A DNA stretch of 64,000 bases from JAVBRU01 sp031547595. Its GTDB lineage: Bacteria > Bacillota > Clostridia > Christensenellales > Aristaeellaceae. The DNA lies in assembly GCA_031547595.1 (NCBI GenBank), contig JAVBRU010000033.1, positions 11,194 through 75,193 on the forward strand, read 5' to 3'. Positions 36,507-44,562 of this stretch are shown piece after piece. Every line of letters starts with the position of its first letter. Position 1 is the stretch's first letter. A program made the translations under genes and the position numbers. The notes under the pieces were generated by a model that made no database searches, was not told the DNA's origin, and was given only the letters and a program-made list of their open reading frames with translations.

Positions 36507-36794
36507 ATGGAGATCGACGTTTTGCTGAAGAATTTTATGGACAGCGAGGGGCGGCTTACGGCCTGGCCGGTCAAGCGCAAGATGCGTATGTTCGCCCTGC
36601 ATTATCTGGCCACACGGTTTGAAAAAGGCAGGCAGTACACCGAAAAAGAAGTGAACGCGCTGCTGTTGCAATGGCACACTTTCAAGGACCCTGCCACCCT
36701 CCGCCGGGAGTTATACAACGAGCGGTTTGTGGACAGAACAGCGGACGGCACAGCCTATTGGCTGGAGGATACGTTGCCCGACGTGGAAGGATAA
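36507..36794 (+). CDS. DUF2087 domain protein
   Basis: 95 residues. The pattern FMDSEGRLTAWPVKRKMRM, YTEKEVNALL and LRRELYNERFVDR fits DUF2087, found alone or at the end of ArsR-type regulators and thought to bind nucleic acid. It lies 11 bp after the RCC1 gene and may be the last gene of that operon. Confidence 0.85.
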   Translation: MEIDVLLKNFMDSEGRLTAWPVKRKMRMFALHYLATRFEKGRQYTEKEVNALLLQWHTFKDPATLRRELYNERFVDRTADGTAYWLEDTLPDVEG

Positions 36795-36815
36795 AGAGAC
36801 TTTAATGGAAATACT

Positions 36816-36845
36816 ACGCCGCGCATCCATAAATGCGCGGCGTTC
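36816..36845. terminator. Terminator hairpin
   Basis: Eleven-bp perfect stem ACGCCGCGCAT/ATGCGCGGCGT between convergent genes. Short T tail. Confidence 0.7.
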
Positions 36846-36869
36846 GTTGTTGATTCTAAAATTGATACA

Positions 36870-37118
36870 TCAGTCAAACCTCATTAGCTGATCGGGTGTA
36901 ACATCCAGTGCCTTGGCAATACGGTACAGCGCGACTATAGATACTACATAGGGCGCGGTGCTTTCTAAATGGCTGATGGTTGCGTTACTCAAATCGGATT
37001 TTTCTGCAAGCTCAGCTTGGCTCATGTCGCGTCTTTTTCGCAAGAACTGCACCTTAAACCCTATGTTTTTTAGAAACTGTTCTTCTTCTTTGGTATACGT
37101 TTTCTTTGTGTTGGGCAT
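36870..37118 (-). CDS. Small XRE-family repressor-like protein
   Basis: 82 residues. Cro/C1-type helix-turn-helix (MSQAELAEKSDLSNATISHLE) followed by DVTPDQLM. Preceded by AGGGAGG. Divergent from a small protein gene at 37252. The same two-gene layout recurs at 61231-61961. Confidence 0.88.
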   Translation of the reverse strand: MPNTKKTYTKEEEQFLKNIGFKVQFLRKRRDMSQAELAEKSDLSNATISHLESTAPYVVSIVALYRIAKALDVTPDQLMRFD

Positions 37119-37251
37119 AGGGTTTTCCTCCCTTTTGCATTGCTGTTGCTTGTATGCCTATTTTAGAATAAATAGTATTGCAAATAAATGCACCATAATG
37201 ATATAATGTTGTAGTATAATCCAATATTATAGAAATGAGGAGAACTTTCCT

Positions 37252-37521
37252 ATGGATGAGCAGCTTGTTCACGCAATATTATCGGAGCTAATTAAGTATT
37301 TGAGCATTTCCGCACCAGACACTATTGCGTCTTTCAAAAACATAAAAACATGTGATTTGTGGACATGCTTCTTTGGTTTGGGACTATATATACGTAATCA
37401 TTTGCTATTACCAGCAGATAACGAACTCTGTTTGCTTTTTTATCAAAATGGTATTATGGACCGCGATGCTATGTCGCGGGTAATGGTTGAGCAGTGGCAT
37501 GAAGTGTTGAATAAATTTTGA
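37252..37521 (+). CDS. Small protein with FGxGxYIRN motif
   Basis: 89 residues. The core FFGLGLYIRNHLLLP and a C-terminal MVEQWHEVLN are shared with the 88-residue protein at 61695. It is preceded by GAGGAG and two TATAAT-like boxes in the divergent gap, and is AT-richer than its neighbours. I know no function. Pairing with an XRE repressor suggests a regulated two-gene module. Confidence 0.7.
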   Translation: MDEQLVHAILSELIKYLSISAPDTIASFKNIKTCDLWTCFFGLGLYIRNHLLLPADNELCLLFYQNGIMDRDAMSRVMVEQWHEVLNKF

Positions 37522-37546
37522 TTATTGTAAAAAATCGCCCAGGCTC

Positions 37547-37594
37547 TTGACAAATACATAAGACGCATTGTAGTATAAGACGAAACGTCTTATG
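37547..37594 (+). promoter_or_regulatory. Promoter and operator of the first BlaI-like gene
   Basis: -35 TTGACA (37547-37552) and -10 TAGTAT (37571-37576). Inverted arms CATAAGACG (37557-37565) and CGTCTTATG (37586-37594) are 20 bp apart, with a third half-site TATAAGACG (37574-37582) between them. Probable autoregulatory repressor site. Confidence 0.72.
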
Positions 37595-37617
37595 GGAAAA
37601 GAAGGAGTGTACCACAT

Positions 37618-38001
37618 ATGAAATCTAAAATGCTACCCGATGCGGAATATGAGATCATGAATTATGTGTGGGATTCCGTGCCTCCCATCACCACCCCCAT
37701 GGTGATGGAAGCGCTGGGCAAGCAGAAGGATTGGAAAATCCAGACCGTGGCCGCGCTGTTTGCCCGGCTGATGGAGCGGGGCTTCCTGCGCGTAGAAAAG
37801 GGTGCTGCGCGGGAACGAGCTTTCTACCCCATCATCTCCCGGGACGAATACCTCGCCATGGAAACCGAGAGCTTTATTACGCGCTACCATAAAAAGAGCT
37901 TCACCAGCTTGCTCAGCGCCCTGCACTGCACCAGCATGTCTCAGGAAGACCTGGACGAGCTGAGCGATTGGGTGAAAACCTTGCGCAAAGACGAAAAATA
38001 A
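37618..38001 (+). CDS. BlaI/MecI-family repressor, copy 1
   Basis: 127 residues. BlaI/MecI winged helix (MLPDAEYEIMNYVWDSVPPITTPMVMEALG, wing with ARLMERGFLRVEKG) and a short C-terminal dimerisation part ending DELSDWVKTLRK. BlaI proteins repress their operon until a BlaR1-type protease triggers cleavage. About 85 percent identical by eye to copy 2. Start after GAAGGAGTG. Confidence 0.93.
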   Translation: MKSKMLPDAEYEIMNYVWDSVPPITTPMVMEALGKQKDWKIQTVAALFARLMERGFLRVEKGAARERAFYPIISRDEYLAMETESFITRYHKKSFTSLLSALHCTSMSQEDLDELSDWVKTLRKDEK

Positions 38002-38041
38002 TCAATTTACAGTTGTAAACAAAAAAAGTTGTCCAAAGGGC

Positions 38042-38089
38042 TTGACAAACATGTTAGACGCGTTGTAGTATAAGACAAGACGTCTAACA
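38042..38089 (+). promoter_or_regulatory. Promoter and operator of the second BlaI-like gene
   Basis: -35 TTGACA (38042-38047), with arms TGTTAGACG (38052-38060) and CGTCTAACA (38081-38089), again 20 bp apart. The outer bases differ from the first operator but are complementary within each pair. Confidence 0.72.
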
Positions 38090-38111
38090 AACACCAAGGA
38101 GGACTGCAACG

Positions 38112-38495
38112 ATGAAATCCAAGATGCTTCCGGACGCGGAATATGAGATCATGGATTATGTGTGGGATACCATGCCGCCCGTGACCACGCCCATGGTGAT
38201 GGAAGCCCTGGGCAGGGAAAAGGGCTGGAAGATCCAGACCGTGGCCGCGCTGTTTGCCCGGCTGATGGAGCGTGGCTTCCTGCGGGTAGAAAAAGGCACC
38301 GCCAGAGAGCGCGCATTTTATCCCGTCATATCCCGCGCCGAATACTTGAGCATGGAGACCGAGAGCTTTGTTACGCGCTATCACAAAAAGAGCTTTACCA
38401 GCCTGCTGAGCGCGTTGCACCGCACAAGCATTACCGAGGAGGACCTCAACGAACTCAGCGATTTTGTAAAAACACTGCGGGAAGAGGGGAAATAA
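38112..38495 (+). CDS. BlaI/MecI-family repressor, copy 2
   Basis: 127 residues, same layout as copy 1 with small changes in and around the recognition helix (for example REKGWKIQTVAALF). It is followed after 3 bp by the BlaR1-like gene, so it is the member cotranscribed with the protease. Confidence 0.93.
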   Translation: MKSKMLPDAEYEIMDYVWDTMPPVTTPMVMEALGREKGWKIQTVAALFARLMERGFLRVEKGTARERAFYPVISRAEYLSMETESFVTRYHKKSFTSLLSALHRTSITEEDLNELSDFVKTLREEGK

Positions 38496-38498
38496 GCA

Positions 38499-41462
38499 AT
38501 GGACAACTTCTTGCGCATGCTGCTGGAGTGCACGCTGACCATGTCTGTCATCGCGCTGGTGCTGTTGCTGGTGACCCCCGCCTACACCAAGCGATACAGC
38601 GCCAAGAGCGCCTATCTGTTGTGGGTGATTGTGATGCTGGGGTTTTTGATTCCCTTCCGCCCCACCGCGTCTCAGCCTGCGCTGGTCATTTCCCTGCCTG
38701 CCCAGCAGGTGGTGGAACTGCCTGCTAATCAGCGTGTACCATCTGTCGATACCATTAAAGCCGATTTAACTCTGGACAACACCTCCGAAACCGCGGTGCT
38801 TGCGGGCAACACCCAAAGGTCCGCAACAACCGCCACCACGCCCGCCGTCTCCCTCACCGTGATGCAGATTGTGGCGCTGGTGTATGGCATAGGTGTTATC
38901 GTCACCCTGCTCTGGCAGGCCGTGCGCTACCATAAGTTCCTGCGCGTCATCAAGCGTTGGCGCAAGCAAGTGGTGGGCTTTGAATACGGCGAAGTGCTAC
39001 AGCAGCAATGCCAGCTGATGGGTATCAAGGAGAATGTTGACCTATACATCTGCCCCGCGGTGGACAGCCCCCTGCTGGTGGGCGTGCTGCGCCCGGGCAT
39101 CTACCTGCCAGACGCCTCTCTTAATGCAGAGGAGCTGGCCCTGATATTGCGGCACGAACTGACGCATTACCGCCGCCACGATTTATGGAACAAGCTGCTG
39201 ATGCTGTTTGCATCCGCGCTTCACTGGTTCAACCCCCTGATGTATTTCGTGGGCAGGGCGATGGATTTCCAGTGCGAGGCATCCTGCGACGCCGAGGTCA
39301 CCAAAAACCTCACGCTCGATACCCGCCAGTATTACAGCGAAACCATCATCAGCGTCATCCGTCCGCAGCGCTCTATGACGTCGTCTTTATCGACGAGCTT
39401 TGCCGGAGGAAAAAAAGAAATGAAACAACGCATTGGTTCTATTATGGACATCCGTAAAAAGCGCGCGGGCGTGATTGCCCTCTCGCTGGTGCTGATCATC
39501 ACCTGCTGCACGGGGCTGGGCTTTGCCCTTTCCAGCGGCAGCAACGTCAAAACCTACGCTACAGACCGCGATTATACCACCGAAGAACTGCAGGCCCTGA
39601 TCGGTACCAAGGCCGTTGTGTATACCGCCAGTGGCGTGGCCGCCGTGTATGGCTCCCGCATCGATTATGAAAAGCCCTATGCACTGTATATGAACGGCTG
39701 CGAAGTGGTGATAGACAAGATTTTGTGGGCGGACGGCCTGCGCGGCTATTTTGCGCACATCACCCTGGGCACGCCGCTTGCCGGCGGCAACCAGTTCAGC
39801 GTGCCACTCAAGTATCTGGCAGCCGTGGATACCCTGAATACCACCGTGGCGCTGCCCGGCGGCGTGCTGCAAACCACCGAGGCCAACCAGTACATCACCG
39901 TCTACAAGTACGACAGCACCCAGAGCGGCACGGCGGGTATTTATATGGCCGGCACCAAGGTGGAGCTGCTGGGGCAGCTTGGCACCTGGTATAACATCCG
40001 CATCGAGGATACAATGGGCTTTGTGTCCGCTGCCGAGGTCAAGCTGGAGGGGGACTTCCAAAAGGTACTCGCAGCCAGCCAGCCGGACAGCTATTCCGGC
40101 AAAGGCGTGCTCTATACCGTGCAGTACGAGGATTATCTAAAGCAGTACCGCGCCAAGACGCAAGAGGTGGAAAGCCAAAAGCGCAGCTGGACGCTGGAGG
40201 AAAATGCCTGGCTGAGCAAGCTGCGCGAGTCCTACGGCATCGACGACTATGACGAATACCACATCCTGCCCGGTGCCGGCGACATCAGCCAGACGGATGC
40301 CCTCGCCCTTGGCAGAAAGTATTTCATGGAGTTGACTGGCCTGGATGCCGCCACGGTAGATACTTTTGATGTGTCTTACGGCTTCTACACCATCCCTTAT
40401 AAAGACCCCGAGGCCAAGATGTGGATGCTGAACTTTAATAAGCAGGACGATTCCATTGGTCTGTACCAGAGTTATTATGTGCGGTTCGCCTCGCCCTCCG
40501 GCGAGATCCTGCAGCAAAGCAGCAAGGAGACCGCTCTGCGCGAGCCTTCTGGCCCCCGCGTCACCGCCACACCCGAGGAGAAAGCCGCCAACAAGTATTC
40601 CTTCACCGAGGAACATGCCAAGCTGCTGGCGCGCTTCCAGTATGAGTATGGCCCGATGTACAAATGGTCGCTGGCTGTGAAGGAAGACTATGCCTGGCAC
40701 GACTTTGGCGGCGGCAACTTCACCCAGCCCAAGGAAGGCGAAATCACCCAGAATCAAGCCTTGGCAGCCGCCAAAACAGAGCTGATGACGGCCACCGGCA
40801 TGACCGACCAGCAGTTGGCCGAGTATGACCCCTACTATTTCTTCGAGCAGACGCATATCCGCAACTGGCGCATCGATTTCTATCTGCACGACAAAGAAGC
40901 CCAGGGTATTCTGGAGGGCTACAGTGTGCGGCTGCTGGCCAAGGATGGCACGCTGGTCAATATCGAGCCCGTGCAGGAGAGCTATACCATTCTGCCCACC
41001 GTTGCGCCCACGGCAGAGCCCACCCTCAGCCCGGAAGATATTGAGGCCAGACGCAAGTTTGAGGCCTACGAAAAGGCACTACAGGATTGGGAAAAGGAGC
41101 ACGGCCAGTTCTACACCTGGAGCCTTGAGTTGAAGCATGATTTCTCGCTGCAGTATCCGGATTCTGCCCCTTACGGCTTGCCCGGCGAGGGCGACCTGAC
41201 CCAGCAGCAGGCCTATGATATCGCCGTCAAAGTGCTGAAGGAACAGGAAGGCTTCACCGACAAGATGATTGACGAACGCGCGGTGTTCTACTACTTTGAG
41301 ACAAAGGACTTTATGGCGGATGCCACCTCCTGGGTATGGCGCGTGGACTTCTATACCCACGAAGAGCTGACTGGCCCCGTGCTGACCGGCTATACCATCA
41401 TACTGGACTCCGTGACCGGCGAGGTGCTGCACGTGTATACGCCGTATAACAGCAACGGTTGA
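38499..41462 (+). CDS. BlaR1/M56-family membrane metalloprotease with SH3-like and triplicated sensor region
   Basis: 987 residues. Transmembrane helices near the start (about 13-30, 38-52) and at 120-140. The M56 zinc protease motif HELTH is at 219-223, with the downstream Glu in FQCEASCD. Another helix lies near 325-345. Classical BlaR1 ends in a penicillin-binding sensor. Here the outside part instead has an SH3-like region (to about residue 525) and three tandem repeats of about 110-130 residues (WTLEEN..., WSLAVKED..., WSLELKHD...), each with an ITQ/LTQ-QAL-like helix and a GY-x-V strand. It probably senses something other than a beta-lactam. Confidence 0.88.
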   Translation: MDNFLRMLLECTLTMSVIALVLLLVTPAYTKRYSAKSAYLLWVIVMLGFLIPFRPTASQPALVISLPAQQVVELPANQRVPSVDTIKADLTLDNTSETAVLAGNTQRSATTATTPAVSLTVMQIVALVYGIGVIVTLLWQAVRYHKFLRVIKRWRKQVVGFEYGEVLQQQCQLMGIKENVDLYICPAVDSPLLVGVLRPGIYLPDASLNAEELALILRHELTHYRRHDLWNKLLMLFASALHWFNPLMYFVGRAMDFQCEASCDAEVTKNLTLDTRQYYSETIISVIRPQRSMTSSLSTSFAGGKKEMKQRIGSIMDIRKKRAGVIALSLVLIITCCTGLGFALSSGSNVKTYATDRDYTTEELQALIGTKAVVYTASGVAAVYGSRIDYEKPYALYMNGCEVVIDKILWADGLRGYFAHITLGTPLAGGNQFSVPLKYLAAVDTLNTTVALPGGVLQTTEANQYITVYKYDSTQSGTAGIYMAGTKVELLGQLGTWYNIRIEDTMGFVSAAEVKLEGDFQKVLAASQPDSYSGKGVLYTVQYEDYLKQYRAKTQEVESQKRSWTLEENAWLSKLRESYGIDDYDEYHILPGAGDISQTDALALGRKYFMELTGLDAATVDTFDVSYGFYTIPYKDPEAKMWMLNFNKQDDSIGLYQSYYVRFASPSGEILQQSSKETALREPSGPRVTATPEEKAANKYSFTEEHAKLLARFQYEYGPMYKWSLAVKEDYAWHDFGGGNFTQPKEGEITQNQALAAAKTELMTATGMTDQQLAEYDPYYFFEQTHIRNWRIDFYLHDKEAQGILEGYSVRLLAKDGTLVNIEPVQESYTILPTVAPTAEPTLSPEDIEARRKFEAYEKALQDWEKEHGQFYTWSLELKHDFSLQYPDSAPYGLPGEGDLTQQQAYDIAVKVLKEQEGFTDKMIDERAVFYYFETKDFMADATSWVWRVDFYTHEELTGPVLTGYTIILDSVTGEVLHVYTPYNSNG

Positions 41463-41575
41463 TCCGGGGAGGGGGTACGCGGGGGCTTCTCGCCCCCGAA
41501 CCCCTCGGCAGGAGACCAGTCTCCTGCACCTCGCCTAGGTATCGAGCAAAGATACTTGAGCTCATGCGGGGACGA

Positions 41576-41633
41576 AAAAGCGCTGTGGTGGTCGTGGAAT
41601 GCTGGCATTCCAAAGGTCAACCACAGCGCTTTT
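41576..41633 (+). repeat. Long composite hairpin, copy 1
   Basis: Outer stem AAAAGCGCTGTGGT/ACCACAGCGCTTTT (14 bp) and inner stem TGGAATGC/GCATTCCA with a two-base loop. The flank AAGGTCAA is shared with copy 2. It ends in TTTT and could terminate transcription. Confidence 0.7.
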
Positions 41634-41809
41634 ACTGCCATCCGTTACACGGCTGGCCAGTGGCTTAACGCCACTGCCCGCACACCTAAACAACAATAGG
41701 CCACCTATAAAACAAAACAGTACCCTATCAGTTACATGGGTTCCTTGTGTTTTCTTGTGTACGTGCGCCGTGCTGACACGGCGGTTTCCCCACCTAAGCA
41801 GGGGAATAG

Positions 41810-41868
41810 AAGAAGAGGGCAGATGGCCGTGGAATGCTTGCATTCCCAAGGTCAAATGTCCTCTTCTT
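41810..41868 (+). repeat. Long composite hairpin, copy 2
   Basis: Outer stem AAGAAGAGGGCA/TGTCCTCTTCTT (12 bp, one G-T). The inner stem GGAATGC/GCATTCC and the flank AAGGTCAA are conserved with copy 1, while the outer stem is different in sequence but kept as a stem. Confidence 0.65.
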
Positions 41869-41979
41869 CGTACACGCACACAATCACTCAAGCCTCATCG
41901 AAGGACACAGAAGTGGGGTCAAGGGGAATGATTCCCCTTGCGGGGTCTGGGGCAGCGTCCCAGCGTAACCCCTCCCCGT

Positions 41980-42504
41980 TCACTCGCCCAGATATGCTTG
42001 CTTATTGAGCGGGATCAGCGCTGCCTTCTTGCCGGTAAACACCTTATCAAACACCTGGAACACAGCCTCGGTGCTGACAACGCCGGTAGCGCGCACGAGC
42101 TCGCCCAGCATCACCATATTGGCAACCTTTTCGTTGCCCAGCTTCGCCGCGCGCTCGTTCATGGGCACCAGGCGGATGTTGATGTCGGTGCGCTCCACAG
42201 GCCGGTCGATCAGAGAGGTGTTGACCAGCAGACAGCCGTCGGATTTAACAAGCGATTCGAACTTAATCAGTGAGGGCAGATTGAGCGCCACGACGGCATC
42301 GGCCTCAAAGATAACAGGATTGCTGATGGGCTTATCGGACACCACAACGGTGCAGTTGGCGGTGCCGCCGCGCATTTCGGGGCCATAGGAGGGGAGGAAG
42401 GTGGCTTCCTTGCCCTCCAGCATGGCGGCGTAGGTGATGATCTGCCCCATCAGCAGCACGCCTTGGCCGCCGGAGCCTGCAAAAAACAGCTTATACGTGC
42501 TCAT
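41980..42504 (-). CDS. vorC: 2-oxoacid:ferredoxin oxidoreductase, gamma subunit
   Basis: 174 residues. The pyruvate ferredoxin oxidoreductase gamma domain starts with YKLFFAGSGGQGVLLMGQII, and PSYGPEMRGGTANCTVVVS is a family block. The gamma subunit takes part in the CoA and substrate pocket of the heteromer. The start overlaps the beta gene by 4 bp. Last gene of the operon. Confidence 0.92.
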   Translation of the reverse strand: MSTYKLFFAGSGGQGVLLMGQIITYAAMLEGKEATFLPSYGPEMRGGTANCTVVVSDKPISNPVIFEADAVVALNLPSLIKFESLVKSDGCLLVNTSLIDRPVERTDINIRLVPMNERAAKLGNEKVANMVMLGELVRATGVVSTEAVFQVFDKVFTGKKAALIPLNKQAYLGE

Positions 42505-43250
42505 ACGTTGTCCTCCTTGGGCGCGCGCAGATTGCCCAGCGGGTAGTAGGGGATCATCTTATCCTTCACCCACTTGAGCGCATCAGAAGGCGTGAGGCCC
42601 CAGTTGGTGGGGCAGGTGGAGAGGAACTCCACCAGGCCAAAGCCCTGACGTTTTTGTTGCACTTCGAAAGCGGCGCGGACGGCCTGCTTGGCCTTGCGCA
42701 CATGCGCGGGGGTGTCCAGCGCCACGCGCTCGATAAACACCGCACCGTCAATGGTGGCCAGAAGCTCGCTCATTTTGATGGGCATGCCGCTCTGTTCCTT
42801 GCTGCGCCCATCCTGCGAGGTGGTGGATTTTTGCCCAATCAACGTGGTGGGCGCCATCTGGCCGCCCGTCATGCCATAGATGCCGTTGTTGATAAAAAAG
42901 GTGGTAAACTTCTCGCCGCGCTGGGCAGCGTGCACGATTTCGGCGGTGCCGATGGAGGCCAGGTCGCCATCACCCTGATAGGTGAACACCATTTTATCGG
43001 GGTGCACGCGGCGGATACCACTGGCGACTGCCGGGGCGCGGCCGTGTGCGGACTCGCACATATCGACGTTCATAAACTGGTGCGCCTGCACGGCGCAGCC
43101 GATGGGCGCGACGCCGATGGTGTTGCCCAGTTGACCCATTTCGTCCAGCACCTCCATGATGATGCGGTGCGCGATGCCGTGGGTGCAGCCGGGGCAATAG
43201 GTGGTGTCAACGCTGGTCATGCCCTTGGTGTATTCAAATACTGTTTTCAT
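42501..43250 (-). CDS. vorA: 2-oxoacid:ferredoxin oxidoreductase, beta (thiamine diphosphate) subunit
   Basis: 249 residues. Thiamine diphosphate and magnesium motif GDGDLASIG with a downstream FFINNGIYGMTGGQ. N-terminal CPGCTHGIAHR is typical of the beta subunits of ketoisovalerate and indolepyruvate enzymes. The ATG at 43250 overlaps the alpha stop (ATGA); a longer upstream frame would lie inside alpha. Confidence 0.93.
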   Translation of the reverse strand: MKTVFEYTKGMTSVDTTYCPGCTHGIAHRIIMEVLDEMGQLGNTIGVAPIGCAVQAHQFMNVDMCESAHGRAPAVASGIRRVHPDKMVFTYQGDGDLASIGTAEIVHAAQRGEKFTTFFINNGIYGMTGGQMAPTTLIGQKSTTSQDGRSKEQSGMPIKMSELLATIDGAVFIERVALDTPAHVRKAKQAVRAAFEVQQKRQGFGLVEFLSTCPTNWGLTPSDALKWVKDKMIPYYPLGNLRAPKEDNV

Positions 43251-44329
43251 TTCAGTTCCTCCCACAGCGCCTTGGCCTTTTGCGCAATCTCGGGCGAGGA
43301 CGGCACAATGCCGCCGGTGCGGTGCACCAGGCGAACGGGCACGCGCCCGCATACGCCCATGCGTACGTCGTCGATCATCTGCCCCATGGAAAGCTCGGCA
43401 GAGATGACCACCTTGGTTTTGGCGCTGAGCGCGTCAAACGCCTGGTAGGGGAAGGGCCACAGGCTGATGGGACGGATCAGCCCCGCCTTGATGCCCTGCG
43501 CGGCCAATAACTCCATGGCTTCCTTGGTGATGCGCGCGGTGGTGCCAAAGGCGACAAACACGATGTCGGCATCCTCCAGGCCGGTGCTCTCGTAGCGGCA
43601 TAGCTCTTTTTCGGCCTGGCGGTATTTTACAAACAGCGCTTCCACGTGCTTTTCCAGCGCTTCCGGCTGCATGCGCAGGGAGCGCACGGTGTTGCGTTGG
43701 CCGGCTCGGTCATTGGAGCCGGTGATCGCCCACGGCTTTTCGCCCGCGATCTGATGGGTTTCGGGCACGCTCTTATACTCCGGCAGCAGCACGGGCTCCA
43801 TCATCTGGGCGATCATCCCGTCCGCCATAATCATGATGGGGTTGCGCCATTTGTTGGCGAGGGCGGGCGCTTCGTACAGCAGATCGACCGCCTCCTGGAT
43901 GCTGGAGGGCGCGAACACCGGCATGCGGTAATCGCCGTTGCCGCCGCCGCGGGTCATCTGATAATAGTCGGCCTGCCCGGGCTGAATCCCGCCGATACCG
44001 GGGCCGCAGCGGGATACGTTGAGGGCGACCAGCGGGACTTCTGCGGAGCACAGGAAGCTCATGCCCTCTTGCATCAGCGAAATGCCGGGCGAGGACGAAG
44101 AAATAAACACGTTGCCGCCCGCCGCGCCCGCGCCATACGCCATGTTGATCGCGCCCAGCTCGCTCTCGGCCTGCAAAAACGCGCCGCCCACCTTTGGCAA
44201 CTCGCGGCTCATGTATTCCGGAATTTCGCTCTGGGGCGTGATGGGATAGCCAAAGTAAAACCGGCTGCCGCCGCGGATGGCGGCCTCGGCAAAGGCTTCA
44301 TTGCCCTTTAACAGCACCTTCGCGCTCAT
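43247..44329 (-). CDS. vorB: 2-oxoacid:ferredoxin oxidoreductase, alpha subunit (VorB type)
   Basis: 360 residues. GNEAFAEAAIRGGSRFYFGYPITPQSEIPEY and SSSSPGISLMQEG blocks, with GGNGDYRMPVFAPSS, are very like the alpha subunit of 3-methyl-2-oxobutanoate:ferredoxin oxidoreductases of clostridia. The complex converts a 2-oxoacid and CoA to acyl-CoA and CO2 with reduced ferredoxin, reversibly. The 2-oxoglutarate or arylpyruvate forms are related, so the branched-chain call is not certain. Confidence 0.88.
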   Translation of the reverse strand: MSAKVLLKGNEAFAEAAIRGGSRFYFGYPITPQSEIPEYMSRELPKVGGAFLQAESELGAINMAYGAGAAGGNVFISSSSPGISLMQEGMSFLCSAEVPLVALNVSRCGPGIGGIQPGQADYYQMTRGGGNGDYRMPVFAPSSIQEAVDLLYEAPALANKWRNPIMIMADGMIAQMMEPVLLPEYKSVPETHQIAGEKPWAITGSNDRAGQRNTVRSLRMQPEALEKHVEALFVKYRQAEKELCRYESTGLEDADIVFVAFGTTARITKEAMELLAAQGIKAGLIRPISLWPFPYQAFDALSAKTKVVISAELSMGQMIDDVRMGVCGRVPVRLVHRTGGIVPSSPEIAQKAKALWEELK

Positions 44330-44550
44330 GCGTCCACCTCCTGTTCATAGATGGCGATCGCGCCATCGGGGCACATCAGCGCGCAGCTGAGGCAGCCCAC
44401 GCATTTTTCCTGCTCTGCCACGGCGGCGGGATGATAGCCTTTGAGGTTTACCTGCTTGCCGGTTTTCAGCACCTGACGGGCGCACACCGTAATGCACAGC
44501 CCACAGCCCTTGCATTTGTCATCCTTGATGACCAGTTGATACTTTCCCAT
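44326..44550 (-). CDS. vorD: 2-oxoacid:ferredoxin oxidoreductase, delta (ferredoxin) subunit
   Basis: 74 residues with two 4Fe-4S motifs, CKGCGLCITVC and CVGCLSCALMC. It passes electrons between the thiamine subunit and external ferredoxin. It overlaps the alpha gene by 4 bp. Confidence 0.93.
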   Translation of the reverse strand: MGKYQLVIKDDKCKGCGLCITVCARQVLKTGKQVNLKGYHPAAVAEQEKCVGCLSCALMCPDGAIAIYEQEVDA

Positions 44551-44562
44551 GTGAGAACTCCT

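Larger units (their letters stand above)
41465..41978. repeat. Hairpin-dense non-coding block with imperfect terminal inverted repeats
   Basis: 514 bp without a credible gene. The ends CGGGGAGGGGGTACGC (41465-41480) and GCGTAACCCCTCCCCG (41963-41978) are inverted repeats with one mismatch in 16. Inside are many hairpins, for example GCAGGAGAC/GTCTCCTGC, GGGGGC/GCCCCC and CAAGGGGAA/TTCCCCTTG, plus two related long hairpins listed separately. It may also terminate the BlaR1 transcript. Confidence 0.6.

Noticed and set aside
37618..41462. Beta-lactam resistance operon
   Set aside because: BlaI and M56 parts are present, but there is no beta-lactamase or penicillin-binding protein gene and no penicillin-sensing domain in the protease.
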